Assembly (NCBI GenBank): GCA_027579435.1
Contig: JANBPK010000806.1
Coordinates: 310,001 to 374,000, forward strand
Direction of reading: 5' to 3'
Length of the DNA stretch: 64,000 bases
Source: Candolleomyces eurysporus
Taxonomy: Eukaryota > Basidiomycota > Agaricomycetes > Agaricales > Psathyrellaceae
A program made the translations under genes and the position numbers. This document shows, in pieces, positions 1-10,813 of the stretch. The notes beneath the pieces are model-generated. The model saw only the letters and a program-made list of their open reading frames with translations, was not told where the DNA came from and made no database searches. Position 1 is the stretch's first letter. Every line of letters begins with the position of its first letter.

Positions 1-429
1 GTTCCGTAAAGCATGTTCAAGTGATTGAAGAAGTCGACAGCTGAGAGATAACATTCATAAGCCAGGGGTTCCAAATCACTCATCCAGAACCACGAGAACG
101 TACTGTGAACCGCAAGCCATTCATTCAAGTCCTCGCCTTCGGGCAATTGCACCGCCAATCGCAAATTCCCTGACCCCTAACACGCCATTGGAGAGTATAC
201 GTTGGGCACCATGTTGCTCGATTAGCTATGGATTGGGCTTATCGTTAGGCAAAGCCACCCGCGTACCAATGTCGCCTCTGCGTACTTCCTCAGCTGGTAC
301 TGCTTCGTCCCCTCCGGTACATCCTTGCGAGGCTTGAACGTCCGTGTTTTCCCTCTGGTTGCCAAGATGATAAGATCTGTTTCGCGTAGAGAATCTTGGA
401 ATAACTTACAGCCCGAAAAACGATGACAT
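1..429 (-). CDS. mob1: MOB1/phocein-family kinase activator, 5' part (runs off the left edge)
   Basis: Mob1 proteins are Zn-binding co-activators of NDR/LATS kinases (mitotic exit, septation). Reading leftwards, exons are 429-410, 354-267, 176-104 and 40-1. Joined, they give MSSFFGLGKTRTFKPRK..., then a segment with VPEGTKQYQLRKYAEATL, then GSGNLRLAVQLPEGEDLNEW, then AVHTVDFFNHLNMLYG. These blocks are the family's N-terminal hallmark in the right order. The start ATG at 429 is chosen because the short first exon splices in frame to the RTFKP block, as in other fungal Mob1 proteins. The zinc ligands and the C-terminal half lie outside the window. It is divergent from the Hsp31 gene, with about 160 bp between starts. 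Family assignment is secure; Mob1 versus Mob2 is judged from the NLRLAV/GEDLNEW blocks. Confidence 0.88.
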
Positions 430-588
430 GTGGACGATGGCTAGCTGGCTTAGAGAGATATGATGCTGGCTGACTGAGGAGAGGAACCTTCTTCGGGAAT
501 TGCCGACAGCAATGAGACCGGTTATAAAACAAGTCCAAGTCCTAATGAATGTCTACTAAAACACAGACTCGCTCTCACAAAAACACCA

Positions 589-1598
589 ATGCCTTCTGTC
601 CTCTTCGTCTTTACATCTGCAGACACGACCCTCACGGGTGCCCCGACGGTGAGTGCCCTACGAAGTCGAGCTTTGAGGAAGAGCGATCTAATAAACTTAA
701 CGCCAGGGATGGTTCCTGCCAGAGGCCGCCCACCCGTACTACGTACTCGCCCCTCACGNCAAACATCGATTTTGCGGCCCCAGCAGGCCCCAATCCTCCA
801 CTTGACGATCTCAGCGTTCAGGTTGGTCGCGAAGCTTTCCAAATGACAAACTGATCTCATTCTGGGATTTTAGATGTTCAAAGAAGATGAGGGAAGCGTA
901 AAGTTCCTCAACGACGATACCGTCAAGCAAAAGCTCGCCAACGCGAAGAAACTTTCGGACGTCAAGGTTGAGGATTACGACGCCATCTTCTACGTTGGAG
1001 GACATGGCCCTATGATCGACCTGTCCTCTGACCCTGTTAATGCCATCCTCGTTAGTGAGGTATGGAGTCTACAGTCATAGTGATGTCACGACTTACGCTG
1101 GCTTGTTCCTACTAGTTCTGGAACTCGAACAAGATCGTATCTGCTGTCTGCCACGGTCCTGTGTACGTCAAGAAGAGCTTGTTGTCTTCAATATCGCGTT
1201 CTCATCTTTATGTTTAGGGGTCTTGTTCTCGCCGTCGACGCTGCTGGAAACTCCCTCTTCGATGGAAGGCGCGCCACAGGATTCTCTAATACGGAGGAGG
1301 AAGCAATGGGGAAAGTCAAGGTGGGTCGGCGTGATCTACCTCTTCAACTCTCGTATACTTAACCCACTCAAGGATGTTCCTTTCTTGCTCGAGGACAGAA
1401 TCGGTGACCTTGGCGGGAAATTCGAAAAGGCAGGAGACTGGCAAGTAAGTACTCTGGGTGTCTTTGCCAACGTTATGAAGTCTAACGTGTACTTGAAAGC
1501 CCAAAGTCATTGTCGATGGACGGCTTATTACCGGTCAGAACCCAGCGTCGGCGGAAGGCGTCGGACAGGCTGTCTTGAAAGCACTGGGAGGTCAGTAG
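589..1598 (+). CDS. Hsp31-like class I glutamine amidotransferase (DJ-1/PfpI superfamily)
   Basis: Seven exons: 589-648, 707-821, 874-1059, 1116-1162, 1218-1320, 1373-1444 and 1500-1598, coding about 230 residues. Fungal Hsp31 proteins act as glutathione-independent glyoxalases (methylglyoxal to lactate) and stress chaperones in the cytosol. Visible motifs are PEAAHPYYVLAPH with the N-terminal Glu, the YVGGHGPMIDL strand-loop, the nucleophile elbow VSAVCHGP (catalytic Cys-His) and the C-terminal LITGQNPASAEGVG. The length fits the family. An N at 759 shifts the frame; leaving it out restores APHANIDFAAP, so I treat it as a base-calling artefact. A degenerate copy of its later exons lies just downstream. 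The exact biochemical subtype (glyoxalase III versus chaperone) is inferred from family knowledge. Confidence 0.88.
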
Positions 1599-1822
1599 AT
1601 GAATCGCCATGAAAATTTTGAAGTGTACTATAGTGGATCGAAATGCAATATCCTCCATGAGTTTGGAAAGGGTTCAAAACTAAGGTTACCCGAAGTGAGG
1701 TTTCCGATGCAAATGCTTAGTCCTTTTCTGCGTTGATGTGGGTTTCAACGACATCCCCATAAGATGTCTGTCTCTACTCACCAAGCTAATGTTATAAATC
1801 TCAGGTAGAATCGACTTGATTC

Positions 1823-2010
1823 TGCTGGCAGACATGCCACTGCTTTCCCCGACACAAGATGATGCTGCACTAAAAGTCAAAGTCTGTCACTCCAAGCCAG
1901 CGACACGTATGGCATACACTCACCATCAAATAAAGGAAATCCCATTTCTTGCTCAGGACAGCCAATCTAGAATTCTACGACCAGCCGAAGGATGGCCATT
2001 TCCAGTGATC
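1823..2010 (+). pseudogene. Decayed remnant of a second Hsp31/DJ-1 copy
   Basis: A stretch at about 1829-1884 aligns by eye with the end of exon 5 of the intact upstream gene: GCCAC, then the TTC..AAC/GAC..GA.GA.GC pattern, ending AAAGTCAAAG. It would read PLLSPTQDDAALKVK against TGFSNTEEEAMGKVK. After about 55 bp, the same spacing as the intact intron 5, 1939-2010 reads EIPFLAQDSQSRI...AEGWP against DVPFLLEDRIGDL...AGDWQ. The catalytic Cys exon is not recognisable, and the part before the exon-5-like piece is shortened. I infer an old tandem duplicate that lost its 5' half. Rapid decay of a different DJ-1 paralogue could give the same picture. Confidence 0.5.
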
Positions 2011-2288
2011 AATTGCAATCCTCATATTCGGGCCAAGTTTTGCATGGATTGTGTTAGGGACTTCCATTATAGCGTCACGCCCAACGGGATAGAAGATTGC
2101 GCCCGAAAGCCTTGCAAGCGTTGAGCTAGAGAAAGTCAGTTATGCATCTTGTAATTGCTCGCTCAATTGATAGGATTGCTTCACAACTGACATAGTATTC
2201 GCCACGGGTCTCGCAATTTTGTGGATAAGAAGCACAAGGAAAACAGTACAGGCAGGATGCAGAAAAATCACACACCAACAGGCCGAGA

Positions 2289-3215
2289 TTAGATATACAC
2301 AACGCTCATCTTCCACCCCTTTTTCAGTGAGAAGCCATCGAGAGCATCCTTTGCGGTTGTTGCAAGTTCTGGAGAGTCGAACAGCACTTGAGCCATTTTC
2401 ACTTGTGTACCATCTGGGTTGGGTTGCGGGGACCAGGCTACTTGCGTATTTTGGAAGCCTTGGTACCTAAACCGAGTTTTAGCACACAAAATATAGAAGG
2501 AAAGTTCTGCCTTACTGTTGGAAAAGAACGGAGAGCACGTCGTTTGTCACTTCTTGGGGTAGATTTGTACATAGAAGTCTTGATGAAGGTTGGTGGACTT
2601 GCTGAGGGATAGAAGTTGGAGAAGCAACTACAGGAGGGCGTTAAAAAGAGCTGGAGAATTGGAGAGCATAGCGCACATGTTTCTTGCTTTGAAGGGGCAT
2701 CGTCCTCGTCTTCAATCTCCATCTCCTCATCAGAGTCGTCGTCCGACTTTTCACGCTTTGCCTGTCTCTGCTCGCCCGCATCTTCTTCTCTTCCGCGCTT
2801 TCCGTTTTGGAGGACCGAGCTAGCATTGACTGAGTTTGGAGGAACAAAGTTGGGATCTTCTCGAGATAATGTAGCGTAGGATTTGGTTTTTGCGTATGCA
2901 ATACGCTTGAGAAAGGGCGTCTATTGAGAATCGCATAGAGACGCGGCAAAGGAAGATGCTCACCATCGGTTTGTCATAGAAGAGCATTCCCTCGCACGCC
3001 CGCATGGCCGTCGTCGCGCCGGCCAGGTCTGAGAACACTAGGAAGGCCTGGCCCTTCATTCTCTGCCCCTTGAGGGCGACGATGTCGATGATCCTGCCGT
3101 ACGTGGAAAAGAGGGCGTAGAGCTGACTCTTGAGCTCATCCTTGGTGATCTTGTCGTTGAGGTTGTTGACGTAGAGGGTGCTATTGGGCTGGGACGATGA
3201 GGATGAAGACGCCAT
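2289..3215 (-). CDS. U1A/U2B''-type snRNP protein with two RRMs
   Basis: Spliceosomal U1A/U2B'' proteins bind snRNA stem-loops through RRM1. Four exons: 3215-2964, 2905-2677, 2627-2516 and 2466-2289, about 255 residues. RRM1 starts NSTLYVNNLNDKITKDELK (RNP2 is LYVNNL) and contains KGQAFLVFSDLAGA (RNP1-like), with DKPMRIAYAKTKS closing the domain across the first intron. A charged linker rich in Asp, Glu and Lys follows, then RRM2 with LLCTNLPQEVTNDVLSVLF and MAQVLFDSP, ending in MSVVYI. The ATG at 3215 begins a Ser-rich lead just before RRM1. U1A and U2B'' are close paralogues and fungi often carry only one, so I do not choose a symbol. Confidence 0.87.
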
Positions 3216-3570
3216 GATGAGCAGCTGGAAGAAGCGTGCAGCGTGATCGCAACACGCTGGGCAGGTTCTCACGATTACTTTGCTGGGCGACTTGGTTTCT
3301 CCTCTCAATCTCCTTCTGCTGGCACCAGTACTATAAAGTTGTGGAATTTCCAGAGATTGGTTCCGCAGCTCTTCCTTATCCTCTCGTCGTCGTCCAGCAC
3401 GACCCCCCAACCCACCGGCTGCTCGTGCCGTCGTCGCGGACAAAGTTGACAATTTAGAACGTGCGCATTTTCGCTGGCGTCTATCAAATCGGCCGACATT
3501 TATAGATTTTTGCCAGCCCATCATCCTTTTCAACCAGACCCACCACCGGTTCCCCTGTCATTCTTCTGTC
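3216..3570. promoter_or_regulatory. Divergent promoter region between the snRNP gene and Lag1
   Basis: This 355 bp lies between two divergent ATGs and carries no convincing coding sequence; the small ORFs here have no recognisable motifs. It must hold the 5' UTRs and promoters of both genes. Pyrimidine-rich stretches just before 3571 fit a fungal 5' leader. I could not pick out a TATA box. Confidence 0.5.
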
Positions 3571-5131
3571 ATGGACCGGCTCACTCCCTTTGTCGACCTC
3601 CTGTTCAAGCTGCAGTATCCTATCCCTACGCCAGAACAGCCCGACTCCTTCCCCAACTCCAACTACTATTCGACCGGCAAACTTGATGTCTTCGCTATCG
3701 CTGCTTACATCGCTGTCATGGCCATCCTGCGTGACGTGCTGAGGCTTTGGGTCTTTGAGCCGTTCGCACGATGGAAACTAATGCGGGATTTAAACGCAAA
3801 GGCCTTGGCGAGGGCAAGCAAACAGGCAGATCATACGGCCAACGGACGCACAAACGGCAAGGCCAATGGACACGACAACGGACACACCAATGGGCACGCT
3901 AACGGATACACAAACGGACACGCCAATGGACACGCCAATGGACATGCCAACGGACACGCCAATGGGTACGCTAACGGACACACCAATGGGCACGCCAACG
4001 GACACACCAATGGGCACGCCAACGGACATGCCAATGGGTACGCCAACGGGCACACCAATGGATACGCGAATGGACACGCCAACGGACATGCCAACGGAAT
4101 TGCCAACGGAAACTCGGGCAACGCCGCCAAAAGATCTCCAAGGTCCGCAAAGCCTACCCGAAAAGAACTGAAGCAGGTGCACAGAAGCGTCCTCAGATTC
4201 GCCGAGCAAGGGTGGTTCGCCACGTATTACACCTTCAGCTGGTGCTACGGGCTCGTATGTCGTCTCCTTGTTTCTATCGCGATGGAGACTAACCTGTCTG
4301 ACATTCAGTATGTTCACGTGAATTTGCCTACCGAGCTCCTTGACCCCAAGGCAGTGTGGATCGGTTACCCCCACATCGCACTAGCCGGACCCCTCAAATT
4401 TTACTACCTCATTCAAACGGCCAGCTATCTGCACCAAATATTCATCCTCAATGCTGAAGCACGGAGAAAGGACCACTGGCAAATGATGACTCACCATGTC
4501 ATTACAGTGGCCCTGCTCTTCACCAGCTACTTTACCAACTTCACACGAGTAGGGTGCCTCATCCTGCTTCTCATGGATTGGTGTGATATTTTCCTACCAG
4601 TAAGTGTGCTTATCAGTTTCCGAACGGCATCTGACCCACGTTGTGCAGTTGGCGAAGATGATGCGATACATCAATATCAAGCAGATATACACAGACGCGA
4701 CCTTTGGGTTCTTCATGGTCTCTTGGCTGATCTCGAGGCATTGTCTTTTCATAGTGGTAGTCCACTCTACCATCACCCAGGAATACTTGCCATTAATGTT
4801 GGACCGAGAACGTGGGTATTATTTGAGCAAACCCGCGCATGCTGGTTTTTCGGCCATGCTTGTAGCATTGGAGGTGAGCTATTTCAAGCACGTTCGTAGT
4901 CTCCGACGGCCTCTGATAACGATTGCTTCTCATAGATCCTACAAGCTATCTGGTTTTGGATGATTTGCCGGGTTGCATGGCGTGTGGTCATGGGTGTGGG
5001 TGCAACAGACGAACGAAGCGACGAAGAGGTTGAAGAGTAAGTGGCGAACCTTGCTGCATTCCTTGAACAGAACTGACCGACGTCATTGGTCCCACAGCAA
5101 TGATTCGGAAGGGCAGTCCAAGGAAAACTAA
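3571..5131 (+). CDS. lag1: Ceramide synthase (Lag1/Lac1, TLC domain)
   Basis: Acyl-CoA-dependent N-acylation of sphingoid bases in the ER membrane. Five exons: 3571-4254, 4309-4599, 4649-4873, 4936-5036 and 5098-5131. An N-terminal hydrophobic helix (AIAAYIAVMAIL, about residues 50-62) is followed by a long Asn-Gly-His repeat. The TLC domain then begins with RKELKQVHRSVLRFAEQGW. The Lag1 motif lies in exons 2 and 3: ARRKDHWQMMTHHVITVALL, with the paired catalytic His residues, then DWCDIFLP and LAKMMRYI. More membrane helices follow (FFMVSWLISRHCLF and AIWFWMICRVAW), and the tail is acidic and Ser-rich, a typical CK2-like tail in fungal Lag1 proteins. The repeat insertion is the unusual part; the catalytic domain looks intact. 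Confidence 0.93.
3838..4113 (+). repeat. Tandem minisatellite coding an Asn-Gly-His-rich tract inside Lag1
   Basis: About 276 bp of near-perfect 12 bp units (variants of AACGGACACGCC and AATGGGTACGCC) encode roughly 23 copies of an Asn-Gly-X-Ala/Thr tetrapeptide, X being mostly His, sometimes Tyr. It sits between the first hydrophobic helix and the TLC domain, where other Lag1 proteins have a short charged linker. Codon-level identity between units implies recent expansion by slippage or unequal exchange. The repeat stays in frame over its whole length. Confidence 0.95.
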
Positions 5132-5534
5132 AATCTGGTTAATCGATGTTTATATTAGAATATCTTACGACGCACTTGGTGCACTCTACACTAATTATAC
5201 AAAAGCTGGGCTTAATAATAGATTTTACTCATGGAACATGGAATGCGAGTCGAATCCTGAAAAGTCGTTGAGAGTCACGCACCTTCCTTATCGGGTGAAT
5301 CGGTGTGCTTGAGCGTTCGTCCGCCGTTGCCGACTCACTGCTCAGCAATCTCCTCCACAGTCCGCAGCCAGGGTTCCTTCCGCTTCACTGCATACCTCTT
5401 GTACCGCATCTCTGACGCTCGACTCGACCTGAACAGCGCCCTACCCAGCTATAGCCCCTTGAACAGTGTTTTCAATTGGACTGGTCAAGCAGCCAAACGA
5501 CACCACCTATCCGACCCCTTGACAATCGACACAC
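5132..5534. other. Intergenic: Lag1 3' end and Snf7 promoter/leader
   Basis: About 400 bp with no supported gene. The first part is AT-rich and includes likely polyadenylation sequence (aatta, aataata). The second part (5300-5534) is C/T-rich, a common pattern in basidiomycete promoters and 5' UTRs. Confidence 0.5.
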
Positions 5535-6592
5535 ATGATGGCCAGTTTCATGAGCTACTTTGGTTCTCGCCGGGATCCCAAGCAGTCGGCGAGGGATGCA
5601 ATTGTGGGGCTCCGACAGCAACTCCAGATGCTGGAGAAGAAGGAGGAGTACCTGCAGAAGAAGATTGACGAGGAGCTACAGAAGGCAAAGGCCAATGCTG
5701 TAACGAATAAGGCTGGTGCGTAGTACACTCTCGTCCTCGAAACCAGCCAAAACGCTGACCAGGAGGATCTTGGCCCTGCTCGCATTGTCGTGCGCTTGCG
5801 AAATTCGATTGATTGTTGACTCGCTACTGCTGTTAACCGCCTCTCCATCGATGACAACGCACATTATACGCATGGGTATGAACAGCTGCAACCGCCGCCC
5901 TGAAGCGGAAGAAGATGAACGAGACGGAACTGGACCGGCTGGCAGGCACACGAATGCAGCTCGAGCTGCAGGTGAACACCCTCGAGTCCGCCAATCTCAA
6001 CGCAGAGACGATGGGTGCTATGAAGAAGGCTTCGGATGCCCTCAAGGTCATTCACGGAAACATGTGCGTGCAGTATCTCTTGTGGCTAGACTCGTATGCT
6101 CACTAGACGCCTTCCCTCCCTCTCTTTCCCCTCGTACCCACCCCTCGCCATTATCTCGCTTCTCTTAATCTCATCCTACACAGGACTATGGATAAAGTTG
6201 ACGAAACAATGGCCTCAATACAAGAGCAGAGAGACATAGCCAACGAGATCGCGGACGCCATTTCAAACCCAGCGAATATGGGCTTGGAATTGGACGAAGT
6301 GAGTCACATCTACTGCTATTTGGCGAATGATCTTATTCTGACATATCATCTATAGGACGAGCTCAAGGCGGAGCTGGAGGAATTGGAGCAGGAAACTTTG
6401 AACGAGCGGTTGAGCGAAGCAGATCATGTGCCAGTGCACCTTCCACCTTCAGCCACGAAGCAGAAAGACAGTAAGCGTCGTCCCCCCCCTTTGTCAGTCT
6501 TCTCTGATCTAATGACTCGTTCCGCAGAACAACCTGTTTTGGACGACGAGGAAGCGCAGCTCAGAGAACTACAGGCTGCGCTCGCTATGTAG
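5535..6592 (+). CDS. snf7: ESCRT-III subunit Snf7/Vps32 (CHMP4)
   Basis: Snf7 polymerises on endosomal membranes to drive intralumenal vesicle budding. Five exons: 5535-5715, 5886-6063, 6184-6298, 6356-6470 and 6528-6592, about 217 residues. It starts with the family's MASFMSYFGSRRDPKQSARD (second ATG at 5538; the first is at 5535). A long basic-then-acidic helical core follows: LRQQLQMLEKKEEYLQKKI, RKKMNETELDRLAGTRMQLE, VDETMASIQEQRDIANEI. An acidic C-terminus ends EEAQLRELQAALAM, a MIM-like helix. Basic N-terminal half, acidic C-terminal half and length all fit. The first intron is long for this genome (170 bp). Confidence 0.93.
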
Positions 6593-7211
6593 CGCCCCTT
6601 ATTGTCCGCAGTCGTTTCACCCCTCTCTCCCTGTCTGGTTCTATCTCATCGTTTTGTTTCTCCACTTGTTTTATTAACCTGCGCAAGATACACCCTCCGT
6701 TTACGATATGGCCAACTATGACCAACTGTTTGAATGAAGCTCGAGTGGGCCCCCTGTAATCTTCACAGTCCGTTTTTATAGGGAATAGATGATCTTATTA
6801 CACCAATAAATTATCACAGTCACTGCCGCGAACCGCTCGACATCCACCCAAAAACAAAGAAGCNAATGGCAACAAACGTGCACACCAAAAAAAAAAAGTG
6901 GGGGAAGGGGACAATTACGGGGACTACTATAATCATAACGTCATGTATCTGTTCAAAAGAAGCACGGACGGGCAGCAGTGGTGTGACGAGCGAAAACCAA
7001 TATTCTAAGAATATCAAGCTGATAGACTTATCTCGGAAATTGTATCGATTCTTCTCTACCAAAGAGATTGTGACTGCGGTATTTGCGAAATGCGTCTGTC
7101 CGTGATGTATGCGACTGTGGTCATGGGTTCATGATGGATGAAATCAGAACGAATTAAATGGCGTAGAGTAATGCTAGGCACTGGTATAGGGGGGGGGGAA
7201 TTGCTGATGTG
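6593..7211. other. Convergent intergenic region (Snf7 / Nem1 3' ends)
   Basis: About 620 bp between two stop codons on opposite strands. Contents: AT-rich 3' UTR-like sequence, an A10 run near 6888, a G9 run near 7190 and one N at 6864. The small ORFs on either strand have no motif, are uninterrupted only by chance and are not supported. Confidence 0.5.
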
Positions 7212-8670
7212 CTATGAGCGTGCCCGATAATGAGCGCCCGCAGAGCGGAGTCCCAGTACCCGGCGTACGTCAGACGTAAATCTTAGCGAGTCTAGAACAG
7301 GCAAAAGATCAAGCAAGGCTTCGTCAGACGGGTCGTTTGTCCATCCTTCAATAGGAATTCCATTGGCTGGTTTGCAAAGGGCCGCAGCAGAGGGATAATT
7401 GTAGTCAAGGTCATGAGAGAAGAAAGGTGACGATATCAGAATCCGAGAACCTAGATAATCGCATGGTACTGACCTTCGTTGATATCATAACTCACTGGGG
7501 AGTTATCTACTAGACACACCCGGGTGAGATCCGGTTCGATTTTTGACAAGTCCTTGGTATATGATCCGTTAGGTAACTGTGTACAAGACTATGGGAGCTA
7601 GATGTCAGAAAAGTGGTTCGAGGAACGACGACAAGGGAAGGAAATGCAAGACGTACGTCACGGAAGAACCGGTGGGTCAAAATCCCTGCGCCCGCGTCGA
7701 GCCAGTCGATGACTGGGTCTGCGTACTCTTGCATAGACGCCGTGAATATAACGAGCGTGTACCAGCCAGAAACCTGCGGAAGTAGAGTTGAGAACACGGA
7801 GAGTTGCCATAGTACAGTTGCAACGGACTCACAGTGCGCAGGAAGAAGTCCACGAAGGGACGCTTGTATACGTGATACAGCGTACTCTTACCACCCAGTA
7901 CCACCTCAATCATATGGCCCGCGCCCTTGTTCCTTCGGCCTATCGATGTGAGGCCTAGCCAGCTCGAGCCCCCCTGCGAAGGAATTGGCCGCGATGTTGA
8001 ATGGATTAATGTCTCGTCCAAATCCAACACTAGTGTCTTTGGCAGGAGGAACGGGGATTTCTTAGCGTTCAACATAGGGGTTCCTGATCTCGAAGTAGCC
8101 GATAGTATAGGTGTCGATGAGCGCGATAAAGATTCCTGTTGTGCGTAACGAGCATGTATCGATATTGACGTTGACGACGACGACGTTTCCTCTAGTTCCA
8201 GAACCTCCTGGTCCGCCCTGCCCTTGCCCTTGCCTGACGGTGAACCCGCAGCCGCAGCCCCAAGCGTCCTCGCTGCTCTTCGCCAGGTCAATGCATGGAG
8301 AGCATCGAGACCGTCCACCAATGACGACCAGGCGACCTTGAGGTTGTCCCAGACGACGAGAAACACGCGAATGAAGAAGATTTGGTTGATGACGGACTCG
8401 AGGTTCTGCTTCGACCGTNGGGGGGGACGGCTCTGGGAGCGGGGACGCGGATGTCGATGGAGCGGGGGCATTGGAAGACGGGGGTCTGCGTATTGAGGGC
8501 GACGACTGGGAGCGCCGTGGCTTCAAGGTGAGAAACGACCCGGACGACCAGTTCTCGGAGTTGACCCTGTGGAGGTGGGTGGCATCGGCGTTGGGGTCGG
8601 TGGGGGCGACGCTGGGCCTGGGGCTGGCAAGGACGTCGAACTGACGAGCGACATAGCCCAGCGTATTCAT
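7212..8670 (-). CDS. nem1: Nem1-like FCP1/Dullard-family phosphatase (lipin phosphatase)
   Basis: Nem1 dephosphorylates and activates lipin (Pah1) at the nuclear envelope/ER, controlling phosphatidate use. Four exons: 8670-7833, 7773-7657, 7588-7474 and 7366-7212. The N-terminal half is Ser/Pro-rich, then has a hydrophobic segment ([20 protein letters not shown]), consistent with membrane anchoring. The catalytic NIF/FCP1 domain starts [14 protein letters not shown], with the DxDxT nucleophile motif. It continues through [33 protein letters not shown] and [20 protein letters not shown], all family landmarks. An N at 8419 next to a G run breaks the frame; removing it joins the Pro-rich lead to [12 protein letters not shown]. 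The start at 8670 is the first ATG of the open frame. Confidence 0.87.
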
Positions 8671-8773
8671 TGAGAGCTCGAGTTTAGGGACAAGTCTTAT
8701 TCCTGTACTTATTTATGTAAGCCTTATTTATTTGTTACTCCCCAAAACTGCTGCCCGGTGCTATAAAGTCCGA

Positions 8774-10813
8774 TCACACATGGAACCGGAATCCCCGCTC
8801 CTTTCCCTGCGCCCTCTCCTCCTCCTCCAGCTTCCGGTTAAGTGTCAGAAGGTGCTGGCGGAACATATAGCACATCACGATCGAGGTCCCACTCGTTGCA
8901 ATGCAGATCCCATACGAATACCTGTAGCTTGGCCCCCATCGTGGAGGCCACACATATCTACCACAAACGTCAGCAATCCACCGGTCATTCTCGTTACGGG
9001 AGAGCACGCACGATCCAGCAATGTTGCCCAGCTGCGAAAATGCGTTAATCAGGGCTAGTGCGACCGCGCGTTTAGAAGGCGGCCGGGGAAACGAATTACT
9101 GATCCATGCAAGCAGTACCACGAACCCAGCATACGACTGTGCCATCAAAAACCTATAACAAGTATGTCACAACGCTATCGATGTCAGTAGATTCAGCCCA
9201 AGGACCCACAAGGAGATATAGCGGGCAGCAGTATTCATTGTTGCGATTGCGATGATATAGCCAACGATTCCGGCAGCAAAGGATGCCGATAGGTGATAGA
9301 ACCGTTCATGAGTCTTATCCGAATGCCTTGCGCACGTTTCAGCACGCACGATATGACTTCGTGGAGAAGTCGATGGCTTACCGTGAAACGAGGAACGCGA
9401 CAACGGCTGAGAACGCAAANGGGGGGTGCGCAAAGCAGCAGCGTGACAGTACGGTTGAAGCCCATGGTCTGACTTAGCGTAGGGAAGTACGCATTGAACG
9501 ACAACGCTACGACCTGGGAAGTCAAAGCAAAGGCCATCCACCATACTCTCCAGTCCATGATGGCTAATAACAAACCCCTTCCGTGCGATTGGCCCTCGGT
9601 CTCCTCTTCATCACTCACTCCGGCATCTTCTTCCATTCTCCTGATTGCTAAAGCACGTTCTTGAGGAGAAAGCCATGTTGAGGTCGTCGGAAAGTCTGGC
9701 AAGATGAATATGGCAATAATTGCGACTGCAATAGTCACGGCTCCTTCAATGTAGAAGAGCCACCTGCATCATGATGTCAGGCAAGCGTAAGTGTTATGAA
9801 ACGCTAAGTGACACACCTCCAAGCCGCATGCCCGAGTTTCCCTTCCATACCAGATAGTATACCAGACGCCATCAGCGCGCCAAATGCATTGCTGATGATG
9901 TTCCCGCAGAACAAGATGGCTGTCCGTAGGCCGAGTTCATCACGTTTGTACCACTTGGACAGAAGGAACTATGGCCCGTTTTGAGTTCATTAAACGATCG
10001 GATCTGCGAGGAGGGACCTACCAACGCTCCAGGAAAGAATGCAGCTTCAACGAATCCAAGGAAGAACCGGGTTAGGAGGGCACCGACAAAGCTAACAGCA
10101 AAAGTGAGGAACGCAAATGGATGGGTCGACGGAACAGTACTTACTTGTGCGTGATACCAGTAAGGCACGAAATTGCACCCCAGACAACCATACAACCAGG
10201 AAGGTACCAGGATGGTTTACCCATCCAGTTTAAAAACATATTTCTGCGGAGGGAAGAGCGGTCAGAATTGCCCATGCCTGACTCTCTTTCCACTAGTCAA
10301 CTTACGAGGGAACCTGCATTATGATATATCCGACATAGAGAATCGATAACAAGGTCGCGAATTCTTTCCCTGGGAGATTTTTAACGAATGCTGGAAGCCT
10401 GCAGTTAACAGAACCTTTACCTTGCAAACCCAGATCTGCTTCAAATCCTCTTAGCCTCGCGGCACTGNAAAAAAGGGGCTAGATGAAGCTCTTGTGATTT
10501 GTGAATGTTTAACCAAACCTACGCTGCATTGTTTCTGTCGATCTGTTCTAACATGTGAGTTCAATCGCTCATCCTCCCGCATAAATGAGGAACTCACGTA
10601 GTTCAGGATGTAGATGAGCACCATAATGCTCATGCGGAGATCTACTTTTAGCAGCAGCTTTCGCTCCAGGATTCTCCTAGCTTCAGGCCCACCGAACTCT
10701 GCATCTCTGTCCTTGACCGAGTCGGCATTCTCTTGATGAGAGATAGACGACCCTTTCGGGCTCTTCTCCAGGTCAGGGCTAGGGGGCGAGTGCTTATCGT
10801 TCGACGCAGACAT
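8774..10813 (-). CDS. MFS permease of the ACS (Dal5/Tna1-like) family, copy 1
   Basis: Proton-coupled uptake of small organic anions (allantoate, nicotinate and others) at the plasma membrane. Many short exons; a 20 nt exon at 10542-10523 carries IDRNNA. Landmarks in order: KVDLRMSIMVLIYILNY (TM1), IDRNNAA, LYVGYIIMQVPS, TRFFLGFVEAAFFPGAL, WLFYIEGAVTIAVAIIAIFI, PDFPTTSTWLSPQERALAI, then the second six-helix half, ending FRQHLLTLNRKLEEEER. The N at 9420 next to a C run breaks the frame; removing it restores LLLCAPPFAFSAVVAF. Another N at 10468 lies in a splice acceptor tract. Copies 2 and 3, on the other strand downstream, are closer to each other than to this gene. Substrate cannot be told from sequence. 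Confidence 0.85.

Noticed and set aside
3790..4374. Long minus-strand and alternate-frame ORFs in the Lag1 repeat
   Set aside because: Any frame through a 12 bp repeat without stops stays open; these are shadows of the NGH tract.
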